Below are positions 6,841-11,411 of a DNA stretch of 11,411 bases, piece after piece (position 1 is the first letter of the stretch; every line of letters begins with the position of its first letter). The stretch is from contig JBAZBJ010000020.1 in the NCBI GenBank assembly GCA_041671525.1, positions 1 through 11,411 on the forward strand, given 5' to 3'. Source of the stretch: UBA11098 sp041671525 (GTDB lineage Bacteria; Patescibacteriota; Minisyncoccia; Moranbacterales; UBA2206). A model generated the notes under the pieces. The model was not told the DNA's origin, searched no databases, and worked only from the letters and a program-made list of their open reading frames with translations. Made by a program: the position numbers and the translations under genes.

Positions 6841-7032
6841 ATGGTTTTGCAATACAAGGCAAAAGCCTCGAAGAGATGGAAGAAATATCCTGGAAAAGAG
6901 AAAGTAGAGGGGAAGGTTAATAAGTATGACTTTAGGCTTTTGAATGAGGCAAAGACAAAAGTATTGGCAGAAGGCAATTATAAAGAAGTTTTAAAGAGAT
7001 TCAGGGCTATTGAGTTCTTCAAGCATAAATGA
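6841..7032 (+). CDS. Unknown small basic protein (63 residues)
   Basis: A 63-residue, Lys-rich protein begins MVLQYKAKASKRWKKYPGKE and ends in AIEFFKHK. It has no cysteines, no membrane helix and no known motif. The first 30 residues are strongly basic and could bind RNA or DNA; the second half is predicted helical (DFRLLNEAKTKVLAEGNYKEVLKRF, given here only as positions about 30-54). The TATA box 26 bases upstream and a run of seven T right after the stop frame it as an independent transcription unit. I do not recognise the family. Confidence 0.6.
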   Translation: MVLQYKAKASKRWKKYPGKEKVEGKVNKYDFRLLNEAKTKVLAEGNYKEVLKRFRAIEFFKHK

Positions 7033-7039
7033 TTTTTTT
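7033..7039 (+). terminator. Poly-T terminator after the basic orphan gene
   Basis: Seven consecutive T follow the TGA at 7030-7032 directly. Archaeal polymerases stop at such T runs without needing a hairpin. Confidence 0.45.
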
Positions 7040-7104
7040 GGCTAATTAATTAAAATTATTAAATTTACAAATAGTTAAATTACAAAAACAGAATTAAACA
7101 GAGC

Positions 7105-7407
7105 TTAGAATTTTCCAGCTTTGTTCTTCTTCATTGCTTTCAGTTTCTTTCTTTCAACTACTTTCCAGGCTGCAGCAACAGTTTTAGCTTTTCTTCCCAA
7201 TTTAGCCAGTACAGCTCTTCTTATTTCTGCACTTTTTATGAGCTTTCTTTCTTTGAACTTAGCAACAACTTCTTTTGCTGTTTCCTCAAGCTCTTTTTTT
7301 GTTTTTGCAGAAACCTTTGCTTTTCTTGCTGCACCTGCAATTGATTTCTTTATCTTAGAAGGGCTAAACTTTTCACGCTTACCGCCTCTTTTTATGACAG
7401 TTGCCAT
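7105..7407 (-). CDS. Stand-alone ATP-cone-like protein, very basic
   Basis: This 100-residue protein begins MATVIKRGGKREKFSPSKIK, the characteristic N-terminus of the ATP-cone, the nucleotide-sensing domain found at the front of ribonucleotide reductases and in NrdR. The remainder (about 38-88) fits the helical half, with SAEIRRAVLAKL and VAAAWKVVERKK where ATP-cones have the IQ..VE..L and AY..YR parts. No zinc ribbon (as in NrdR) or enzyme domain is attached. By my count 35 residues are Lys or Arg against 8 acidic, so nucleic-acid binding is plausible. ATG 7407 is preferred over an upstream TTG because the domain starts there and a TATA box lies 26 bases before it. It is divergent from a cytidine deaminase gene, another nucleotide-related function. 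Confidence 0.65.
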   Translation of the reverse strand: MATVIKRGGKREKFSPSKIKKSIAGAARKAKVSAKTKKELEETAKEVVAKFKERKLIKSAEIRRAVLAKLGRKAKTVAAAWKVVERKKLKAMKKNKAGKF

Positions 7408-7429
7408 AAGTATATATTGCAAAATACAT

Positions 7430-7437
7430 ATTTAAAT
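7430..7437 (-). promoter_or_regulatory. TATA box for the ATP-cone-like gene
   Basis: ATTTAAAT is centred 26 bases upstream of the ATG at 7407. It lies in the 72-base region shared with the divergent cytidine deaminase promoter. Confidence 0.55.
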
Positions 7438-7449
7438 GTAATGTTTAAT

Positions 7450-7458
7450 ATTTAAAAA
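7450..7458 (+). promoter_or_regulatory. TATA box for the cytidine deaminase gene
   Basis: ATTTAAAAA is centred about 26 bases before the ATG at 7480 and only some 20 bases from the divergent TATA box, so the two promoters may compete or share a regulator. Confidence 0.55.
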
Positions 7459-7479
7459 GATTAATTTCTTAAATTAATC

Positions 7480-7887
7480 ATGAATTTAACAAAAGAGGAT
7501 AAAGAATTAATTCAAAGAGCTAAAGACATAATAAAAAAATCTAAACCTGCTAAGCTCATAGATACTAGTGAAGTTGGAAGTTCATTAATAACTTTAAATG
7601 GAAATATTTATTCTGGCGTAAATTTAGGATTTTATTGCGGGATTGGTTCTTGTGCAGAATACCAGGCTATAGGAGCAATGATTTCTAATGGTGAGAAAGA
7701 TATCAAAATAATTGTTGCGATAAACGATGAAGGCGAAGTTATGCCTCCTTGCGGAAAATGCAGAGAGATGATGCTTCAGACAAGCAAGAATAACAAAAAT
7801 ACTGAAGTGATAGTTTCTAAATCTCAAAAAGTTAGATTAAAAGATTTAATGCCCTTTGCCTGGGGTGGTACAATTGAAAAAAAGTAA
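7480..7887 (+). CDS. Cytidine deaminase-like zinc hydrolase
   Basis: A 135-residue member of the cytidine deaminase superfamily. The zinc and catalytic signature is complete: Cys58-Ala-Glu60 (CAEYQAI) supplies one ligand and the proton-shuttling Glu, and Pro90-Cys91-Gly-Lys-Cys94 supplies the other two ligands. Length and the CAE form match the tetrameric deaminases that convert cytidine or deoxycytidine to the uridine forms in pyrimidine salvage. The Arg usually after CAE is Tyr here and the N-terminal substrate loop is not a textbook match, so a blasticidin-S-deaminase-like or other nucleoside activity remains possible. The ATG at 7480 has a TATA box about 26 bases upstream. A seven-T run at 7900 may end its transcript. 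Confidence 0.85.
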   Translation: MNLTKEDKELIQRAKDIIKKSKPAKLIDTSEVGSSLITLNGNIYSGVNLGFYCGIGSCAEYQAIGAMISNGEKDIKIIVAINDEGEVMPPCGKCREMMLQTSKNNKNTEVIVSKSQKVRLKDLMPFAWGGTIEKK

Positions 7888-7899
7888 GTTGTTTGATTA

Positions 7900-7906
7900 T
7901 TTTTTT
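7900..7906 (+). terminator. Poly-T terminator after the cytidine deaminase gene
   Basis: Seven T lie 13 bases after the TAA at 7885-7887, just before the 3' end of the convergent TFS-like gene. Confidence 0.4.
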
Positions 7907-7908
7907 AG

Positions 7909-8259
7909 CTAAGTTGTTTTTCTTCCGATTCTTTCTGAGAATCCGCACTTGCCGCATTTTAAAAGAATCAAGTTGTCTTCATCTGAATAGAAAATTCCCA
8001 TGTCAATAATCTGCGCCTTGTCATAACCGCATTTTTTGCAGACATTTGTATAAGTTGCAAATTCATTTGTTAGCTCATGAACACCCTCGCCTTTTTGTTT
8101 TTCTTTTTTTAGTGTTTCATTAGAGGTCATACCTGAATCTTTTTTTGCATCTGTCAGCTCAAATTTTTGGCACTTATCGCAGAACAAGTAAGACCTTTTG
8201 TCATCAATCTGCTGGTTTCTTAGGATGCTTCCGCAATGTTCACAGAATTTCAATGGCAT
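7909..8259 (-). CDS. TFS-like (TFIIS/RpoM family) protein with altered cleavage hairpin
   Basis: This 116-residue, two-zinc-ribbon protein is built like archaeal transcript cleavage factor TFS. The first ribbon uses Cys6, Cys9, Cys27 and Cys30, the second Cys74, Cys77, Cys102 and Cys105, joined by a charged linker. In the C-terminal ribbon the TFIIS-type hairpin reads IFYSDEDNLILLKC. The acidic pair (Asp93, Glu94) that reaches the polymerase active site is kept, but the Arg-Ser before it is Phe-Tyr and the following aromatic residues are aliphatic. It may therefore be a specialised paralogue acting on RNA polymerase rather than the standard factor. ATG 8259 is chosen over TTG 8265 because a TATA box lies 25 bases upstream. 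A canonical TFS gene lies just beyond the tRNA on the same strand. Confidence 0.75.
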   Translation of the reverse strand: MPLKFCEHCGSILRNQQIDDKRSYLFCDKCQKFELTDAKKDSGMTSNETLKKEKQKGEGVHELTNEFATYTNVCKKCGYDKAQIIDMGIFYSDEDNLILLKCGKCGFSERIGRKTT

Positions 8260-8279
8260 AAACAATTATTATTAATCAA

Positions 8280-8288
8280 GTTTAAAAA
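8280..8288 (-). promoter_or_regulatory. TATA box for the diverged TFS-like gene
   Basis: The minus strand TTTTTAAAC is centred 25 bases upstream of the ATG at 8259, in the short gap after the tRNA gene. It decides the ATG over the upstream TTG. Confidence 0.5.
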
Positions 8289-8298
8289 TATTGATAAA

Positions 8299-8413
8299 TG
8301 GCCCCGATGGGATTTGAACCCACGACACCCAGATTTCTCCTCTCAAGTCGAGACTCTCTCATCTTGAAATCTCGTAAGAGTCTGGTGCTCTAACCAGGCT
8401 GAGCTACGGAGCC
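8299..8413 (-). tRNA. trnK: tRNA-Lys (CUU) with a 40-base intron
   Basis: The cloverleaf is complete on the minus strand. The acceptor stem GGCTCCG/CGGGGCC has seven pairs including one T-G wobble. The D arm is GCTC..GAGC, the anticodon stem CCAGA/TCTGG, and the T arm GTGGG TTCAAAT CCCAT, with discriminator A at 8299. After removal of 8335-8374 the anticodon loop is CTCTTAA, giving anticodon CTT, which reads AAG (Lys). The mature RNA would be 75 bases. CCA is not encoded and must be added. Its sequence GTAGCTCAGCCTGGTTAGAGC is typical of archaeal tRNAs. It sits between two TFS-like genes on the same strand, with a TATA-like element about 27 bases upstream. Confidence 0.95.
8335..8374 (-). other. 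tRNA-Lys intron (37/38)
   Basis: Forty bases interrupt the anticodon loop after A37, the canonical archaeal site. CTCT of the loop can pair with GGAG in the intron (three pairs plus a wobble), leaving bulges TA^C and AA^A at the splice sites. The inner helix TTTCAAG/CTTGAGA is offset by four unpaired bases (GAGA), so the bulge-helix-bulge is relaxed rather than strict. The tRNA splicing endonuclease would remove it. Confidence 0.85.
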
Positions 8414-8434
8414 ATAATAAAATATCAGAAATAT

Positions 8435-8445
8435 AGATTAAAAAG
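8435..8445 (-). promoter_or_regulatory. TATA box for the tRNA-Lys gene
   Basis: The minus strand GCTTTTTAATC is centred about 27 bases upstream of the first tRNA base at 8413. A second AT-rich candidate (CTATATTT) lies a few bases closer. Confidence 0.4.
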
Positions 8446-8493
8446 CTTATCTATACCCTCTCGGCTTAATTTATTAATCATAACTGAATGCTG

Positions 8494-8802
8494 TTATCTA
8501 TACTCACGCCAGGTGAATTCGCACTTTGTGCACTTGAAGAACTTTGTTTCTGCTTCATCTCCTGAACGGGTTTGAACTGTCCAGAAATATGCTTTGTTGT
8601 TTCCGCATTTCTTGCATTTTTCAGTTACTATTGGCAAGACTTTTGCATCATCATCTGAGATGACTGGAACTTCCTTTTTATCGTCTATTTTTTCAGAGAT
8701 TGTTATCTTTAGCTTCCCTTTTGAGGTGTAACTGCATCTAGGGCAACCGTCATTCTTTTTCTTCTGAACTAAGACTGATCCGCATTTAGGACAAAATTCC
8801 AT
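8494..8802 (-). CDS. tfs: Transcript cleavage factor TFS (canonical)
   Basis: A 102-residue protein with the full TFS layout. The N-terminal zinc ribbon uses Cys4, Cys7, Cys20 and Cys23. An acidic linker precedes a C-terminal TFIIS-like ribbon with Cys63, Cys66, Cys91 and Cys94. The hairpin QTRSGDEAET contains Arg79, Ser80 and the catalytic Asp82-Glu83 pair, and the ending FKCTKCEFTWREYR is close to the family consensus. TFS rescues backtracked RNA polymerase by stimulating cleavage of the nascent RNA. Unlike most genes here it has a short 5' leader with a clear Shine-Dalgarno GAGGT eight bases before the ATG; its TATA box lies about 45 bases upstream at 8843-8852. Confidence 0.93.
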   Translation of the reverse strand: MEFCPKCGSVLVQKKKNDGCPRCSYTSKGKLKITISEKIDDKKEVPVISDDDAKVLPIVTEKCKKCGNNKAYFWTVQTRSGDEAETKFFKCTKCEFTWREYR

Positions 8803-8810
8803 ATTTATTT

Positions 8811-8815
8811 ACCTC
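8811..8815 (-). promoter_or_regulatory. Shine-Dalgarno GAGGT for tfs
   Basis: GAGGT on the minus strand ends eight bases before the ATG at 8802. It is the clearest ribosome binding site in the window and fits the longer leader predicted for this gene. Confidence 0.65.
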
Positions 8816-8842
8816 TGTTTATTCCTAATCCTACGCTACCTC

Positions 8843-8852
8843 GTTTAAAAAC
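8843..8852 (-). promoter_or_regulatory. TATA box for tfs
   Basis: GTTTTTAAAC is centred about 45 bases upstream of the ATG at 8802, giving a leader of about 20 bases that contains GAGGT. It begins four bases after the stop codon of the signal peptidase gene on the same strand. Confidence 0.5.
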
Positions 8853-8856
8853 TTTG

Positions 8857-9621
8857 CTATCTCTCTGAACAGAAACCGCGCTCTTCTGCATTTCTAGAGC
8901 CTTCAAAGAAAATCAGCTTTATCCAGCCAAGATAAGGAACTAGGCGGAAAGAAGCTCTGCCTATAAGCTGGTCTTGAGAAATTGACTTCTCAAAGCTTAT
9001 CTGCCCGTTATTGTTATCTCCTATTGTTGAGAAGTAATATTTTTCACCCTGTTGTTTGATAGATATTACTCTATGGATAATCGGATTTTGAGAGTTAGCA
9101 TTGAAAATTATAACCTCGCCAACTTTAACATTTTCAGGCTTTACTCCTGTGATAAATAAAATATCTCCTTTGTTAAATCCGCGAGTGAATGGAAAGCCTG
9201 AGAATTCAGTTTTGTCTATTTGCAAATCAGAGTACTTTTCATTATGCCTTGTGAACCAGGAATCATAATTTGAGAACAAGTTTCCCTGATGATACATGCT
9301 GCAGGATTCAACTATTGCCAATGGAAGAGAAGTGCTGGTAGCAAGGCTTAATAGCGGGAAGAAAATTAGCTTGATAAAAATGAAAAGGAAGAGTATTGAA
9401 AATATCCACCCCTTAATGCTGTCATCTTTCCATAAAAGAAACCAGAATTTTTTGAAAAAATTATGAAATTTATTTTTTATTTTTTTAAATTTAGCTTCCT
9501 CCCTTTCTATGTTTATCTCTTCTATTTTTGTTTCTTTCCCCTTTTCCTTGATGTCTATCTCTTTTATCCTGATTTTTTCTGCGTCATTAATGCCTGCTTT
9601 TTTTATGTCTTTAATATTCAT
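8857..9621 (-). CDS. Type I signal peptidase (S26), with charged N-terminal region
   Basis: A 254-residue membrane protease that would remove signal peptides from exported proteins. A highly charged, Glu/Lys/Ile-rich cytoplasmic region, probably coiled coil, fills the first 65 residues. A membrane helix follows at about 70-95, then the catalytic Ser108 in ESCSM. The family region GDILFITGVKPENVKVGEVIIF lies at about 152-173, with His183 in PIIHRV and Asp202 in IGDNNN. Serine plus His rather than Lys is the archaeal/ER (S26B) arrangement. The charged leader is longer than in most archaeal signal peptidases. The ATG at 9621 is 26 bases from a TATA box. It diverges from the small gene at 9718 and is followed closely by tfs. 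Confidence 0.88.
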   Translation of the reverse strand: MNIKDIKKAGINDAEKIRIKEIDIKEKGKETKIEEINIEREEAKFKKIKNKFHNFFKKFWFLLWKDDSIKGWIFSILFLFIFIKLIFFPLLSLATSTSLPLAIVESCSMYHQGNLFSNYDSWFTRHNEKYSDLQIDKTEFSGFPFTRGFNKGDILFITGVKPENVKVGEVIIFNANSQNPIIHRVISIKQQGEKYYFSTIGDNNNGQISFEKSISQDQLIGRASFRLVPYLGWIKLIFFEGSRNAEERGFCSER

Positions 9622-9641
9622 AAGGTGAGAATGTTTAAGAT

Positions 9642-9654
9642 GTTTTTAAAATAT
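9642..9654 (-). promoter_or_regulatory. TATA box for the signal peptidase gene
   Basis: The minus strand ATATTTTAAAAAC is centred about 26 bases upstream of the ATG at 9621, consistent with a leaderless mRNA. Confidence 0.55.
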
Positions 9655-9687
9655 TCCTTCGGAAAATTATAAAAAAAAACATAAATG

Positions 9688-9696
9688 CTTTTAAAC
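9688..9696 (+). promoter_or_regulatory. TATA box for the orphan gene at 9718
   Basis: CTTTTAAAC is centred 26 bases upstream of the ATG at 9718. This favours that ATG over an in-frame upstream ATG at 9685, which would place the promoter inside the coding region. Confidence 0.55.
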
Positions 9697-9717
9697 TCAA
9701 ATGAGATAAATATTTTT

Positions 9718-9879
9718 ATGGCAAAAGAGGACAAAGAAGGCTTATTGAAACGCGCAATAATTGCAGGCGCGGCACATGCGCTTACTTACAAAGACAAGCA
9801 TTACAATTCTTCACAACAAGAGGTTCTTAAGCACATAGTCAAGGAAGTTAAGAATATCATCGACGAGATTGATAAATAA
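9718..9879 (+). CDS. Unknown 53-residue helical protein
   Basis: The protein begins MAKEDKEGLLKRAIIAGAAH and ends in the charged helix HIVKEVKNIIDEIDK. It is probably all helical, with a short Ala-rich centre (IIAGAAHAL) too polar in context to be a membrane helix. The start at 9718 is set by the TATA box 26 bases upstream. It diverges from the signal peptidase and converges with the M14 gene so closely that its TAA (9877-9879) touches the other gene's stop codon. I do not recognise a family. Confidence 0.6.
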   Translation: MAKEDKEGLLKRAIIAGAAHALTYKDKHYNSSQQEVLKHIVKEVKNIIDEIDK

Positions 9880-10827
9880 TTAGCTTTTTTCTAAAGAAAT
9901 AAATTTTTTTAGACTGGCAAGAATTTCCATATGAATCTTTAGCCTTTTTCCAAGCGGCACAGTGGTGAGAGTTTCAATAATAACCACAGAATCAGCAGGG
10001 AACTTTTTTATGATCTTGTTTTTTTCATAAACCTTTTCTGAAGCAAGTAACTCATCAATTGATGAATCTTTCATATTGCAAACAATGCCATTGATAATCC
10101 TTTCTTTAGCTGCTGATGCTACTCTTCCTGAGCTTTCAAGTGGATGTTTATGTTTCTTTAAAATGCGGATAACTTCTTTTGCTATTGGGTCTTGATGGCC
10201 TAATTTTCCCTGAGAATAAACATAAGTTGTTTTATTATCTTCTTTTCCATAATAAGGGTCACCTTCTGCTGTGTTTGGGTCATCTTCATGCAGGTCAATA
10301 ACAAACAGCGGCGGATACTCTTTTATTAATTTTAATACTTCATCAACAAACTTTTGAGTTTGTTTTAGTGGCTTAAACCTTGTCCGGGGTTTGTTTTTTG
10401 AGTTAACTAAAACATGTTCACAGTCACCAATGCTTCTGCCAATTTTCCAGTCTTTTGCGTGGAAAAGATAACGCCAGTTTCTAAAATATCCTGAAGGATT
10501 GCATAAAGGAAGAATAACAAAGGGAATGCCTTTTTCTGCAAGACTCTTGAATGAGCCTAAACTTTTAGCAAGAGCAATTGGACCTGCAGACTCTTCACCA
10601 TGAATGCCACTAATTAGCCAGATTGCTTTACCTTTGGTTTTAGTTGTTAATGAAATTAAAGGAAAAACCAGTTTTTTATTTTCATGTTTTATTATATGTT
10701 TATCGATAACAGATAATTTCCAAGCCTTGTTTTTGGATAAATTATAAAAAGAATGATATAACTTTTCTATCGGTGTTCGCTTATCTTTTGAATAAGTTTT
10801 AGGATATGCTGTTAAAATATCTTCCAT
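9880..10827 (-). CDS. M14-type zinc carboxypeptidase / succinylglutamate desuccinylase-like deacylase
   Basis: A 315-residue protein with the metal motifs of the M14 superfamily: His76 and Glu79 in SGIHGEES, His180 in VIDLHED, and a probable catalytic Glu285 in VVIIETLT. NPSGYFRNWRYLF (about 110-122) fits the substrate-binding region where family members have an Asn-Arg pair. There is no signal peptide, so it should work in the cytoplasm, removing a C-terminal residue or an acyl group; the divergent M14 branch (AstE/aspartoacylase-like versus carboxypeptidase) cannot be settled by eye. A GAGG lies three bases before the ATG at 10827, with a TATA-like element about 37 bases upstream. It abuts the orphan gene at 9718 tail to tail. 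Confidence 0.78.
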   Translation of the reverse strand: MEDILTAYPKTYSKDKRTPIEKLYHSFYNLSKNKAWKLSVIDKHIIKHENKKLVFPLISLTTKTKGKAIWLISGIHGEESAGPIALAKSLGSFKSLAEKGIPFVILPLCNPSGYFRNWRYLFHAKDWKIGRSIGDCEHVLVNSKNKPRTRFKPLKQTQKFVDEVLKLIKEYPPLFVIDLHEDDPNTAEGDPYYGKEDNKTTYVYSQGKLGHQDPIAKEVIRILKKHKHPLESSGRVASAAKERIINGIVCNMKDSSIDELLASEKVYEKNKIIKKFPADSVVIIETLTTVPLGKRLKIHMEILASLKKFISLEKS

Positions 10828-10858
10828 TTTCCTCTTTAAATTTTAATAGTACTATTCA

Positions 10859-10868
10859 CTTTAAAAAC
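10859..10868 (-). promoter_or_regulatory. TATA box for the M14 gene
   Basis: The minus strand GTTTTTAAAG is centred about 37 bases upstream of the ATG at 10827, leaving room for a short leader with GAGG at 10831-10834. The perfect 12-base palindrome AATAGTACTATT (10845-10856) lies between them, at the likely transcription start. Confidence 0.4.
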
Positions 10869-10924
10869 TTTTGAATAGTTGTATTCCTCACCACAGCGAA
10901 AAGTTTAAATAGTATATATCTATA

Positions 10925-10948
10925 GTATATACAAGTTGTGTATACACA
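10925..10948. promoter_or_regulatory. Overlapping palindromes, possible operator
   Basis: GTATATACAAGTTGTGTATAC (10925-10945) is a near-perfect palindrome; only one off-centre pair fails, besides the odd central base. Overlapping it, TGTGTATACACA (10937-10948) is a perfect 12-base palindrome. They lie in the divergent region between the M14 gene and the AbrB-like regulator, which could bind here. Inference only. Confidence 0.4.
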
Positions 10949-10974
10949 CAACCAACCCAACCCTCTTTTCACCA

Positions 10975-11001
10975 GTTATGGCCCTTAATTTAGGGCCTAA
11001 C
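10975..11001. repeat. GC-rich hairpin (GGCCCT / AGGGCC)
   Basis: GGCCCT at 10980-10985 and AGGGCC at 10992-10997 flank a six-base loop, and GTTA/TAAC outside can extend the stem to ten pairs with one bulged T. It stands out from the AT-rich surroundings. It is not followed by T on the plus strand; on the minus strand TTTTTTT follows about 10 bases after the stem, so it could be part of a terminator or a small structured RNA. Confidence 0.45.
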
Positions 11002-11016
11002 ATACTCACAAAAAAA

Positions 11017-11026
11017 CATATAAATA
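11017..11026 (+). promoter_or_regulatory. TATA box for the AbrB-like gene
   Basis: CATATAAATA is centred about 51 bases upstream of the ATG at 11072, giving a predicted leader of roughly 25 bases rich in A and lacking a clear Shine-Dalgarno sequence. Confidence 0.5.
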
Positions 11027-11071
11027 ACTGGAGATAAAATAGAATACAGATTAATAACAACAAAAACGAAA

Positions 11072-11411
11072 ATGGCAGACATATTTGACAATAAAATTCT
11101 TTGCAAAAAATGCAACAAGGAAATGAAAAAGGCTATAATAACAAAAAATGGCTTTTCTTTCAGGGCAGTGGTATGTCCTGCATGTGATGAAAAAATAATC
11201 CATCCTCTTGATGAAGAAGAATATGGCAGATTTAAGAATTTAAAGAATAAGGAATTTAGGGTTAAAATGAGGCTTGTTGGAAATAGTTATACTGTTTCTA
11301 TTCCAAAAGAGATTGTTTCATTCATGGAAGAACAGGAGAAAATAATGGATGATATGGTAAGGTTATGCTTTGAAGAAATGGGAAAACTTTCAATAAATTT
11401 TGAACCTATCA
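11072..11411 (+). CDS. Zinc-ribbon plus AbrB/SpoVT-like regulator (runs off right edge)
   Basis: The first 113 residues are visible. A Cys4 zinc ribbon is formed by Cys11, Cys14, Cys35 and Cys38, followed by an acidic linker (about 45-60). A swapped-hairpin DNA-binding domain of the AbrB/MazE/SpoVT type starts at about residue 63, with VKMRLVGNSYTVSIPKEIV as its diagnostic core (GNSYxVxIPKE). Such proteins are dimeric DNA binders, either free-standing regulators or antitoxins; no toxin is visible and the 3' part is cut off. The frame opens at ATG 11072 after a 244-base palindrome-rich region that could hold its own operator. Confidence 0.75.
   Translation, partial: MADIFDNKILCKKCNKEMKKAIITKNGFSFRAVVCPACDEKIIHPLDEEEYGRFKNLKNKEFRVKMRLVGNSYTVSIPKEIVSFMEEQEKIMDDMVRLCFEEMGKLSINFEPI

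Noticed and set aside
6627..6977. Minus-strand frame of 116 codons
   Set aside because: It overlaps two better-supported plus-strand genes and their promoter, and its protein is low-complexity Leu/Phe/Ser.
7121..7435. Plus-strand frame encoding a hydrophobic, membrane-like protein
   Set aside because: It is the antisense image of the Ala/Lys-rich ATP-cone-like gene; AAG/GCA codons read backwards give Leu/Phe/Cys/Ala runs. No promoter fits it.
10975..11001. Hairpin as a bacterial-type intrinsic terminator for a plus-strand transcript
   Set aside because: No T run follows the stem on the plus strand and no plus-strand gene ends before it; archaeal termination mainly uses T runs.
11072..11411. 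AbrB-like gene as the antitoxin of a toxin-antitoxin pair
   Set aside because: The N-terminal zinc ribbon and lack of any visible small toxin gene make a free-standing regulator more likely; the downstream sequence is outside the window.

Overview
This window reads as the chromosome of an AT-rich, gene-dense archaeon, probably a DPANN lineage such as Woesearchaeota or Pacearchaeota. The domain assignment rests on two TFS-type transcript cleavage factor genes, an archaeal-style tRNA-Lys(CUU) with an intron at position 37/38, an archaeal-type topoisomerase IA with a C-terminal zinc-ribbon tail, and a TATA box about 24-30 bases upstream of most start codons, which implies leaderless mRNAs. The DPANN placement is inferred from small genes, very short intergenic gaps and many small orphan proteins.

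Layout: (1) 1-206, 5' end of an unknown gene running off the left edge. (2) 303-1151, a short-chain dehydrogenase resembling the rhamnose-forming epimerase/reductase (NRS/ER) family, with an 8-codon mini-ORF in front. (3) 1152-2807, a DUF2207-like membrane protein with a poly-glycine tail. (4) 2839-5216, DNA topoisomerase I, interrupted by ten Ns that appear to be an assembly artefact. (5) 5311-5634, an orphan small protein, and 5641-6264, a metallophosphoesterase. (6) 6298-6736, a promoter region with a duplicated 62-base block and three near-palindromes, followed by a small winged-helix protein. (7) 6841-7032, a small basic orphan. (8) 7105-7887, a divergent pair: a very basic stand-alone ATP-cone-like protein and a cytidine deaminase. 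(9) 7909-8802, two TFS-like genes flanking the intron-containing tRNA-Lys. (10) 8857-9621, a signal peptidase I. (11) 9718-9879, a 53-residue orphan. (12) 9880-10827, an M14-type zinc carboxypeptidase/deacylase. (13) 10828-11071, a palindrome-rich region before a zinc-ribbon/AbrB-like regulator that runs off the right edge.

The genes are mainly housekeeping (DNA topology, transcription, translation, secretion, nucleotide salvage, surface sugar) rather than one operon. Most have their own promoter and neighbours are often convergent with touching stop codons. I see no defence island, CRISPR array, prophage or insertion sequence. The most interesting items are the false gap in topA, the repeated operator-like promoter of the winged-helix gene, the diverged TFS paralogue, the NRS/ER-like enzyme with its leader mini-ORF, and the palindromes upstream of the AbrB-like gene.
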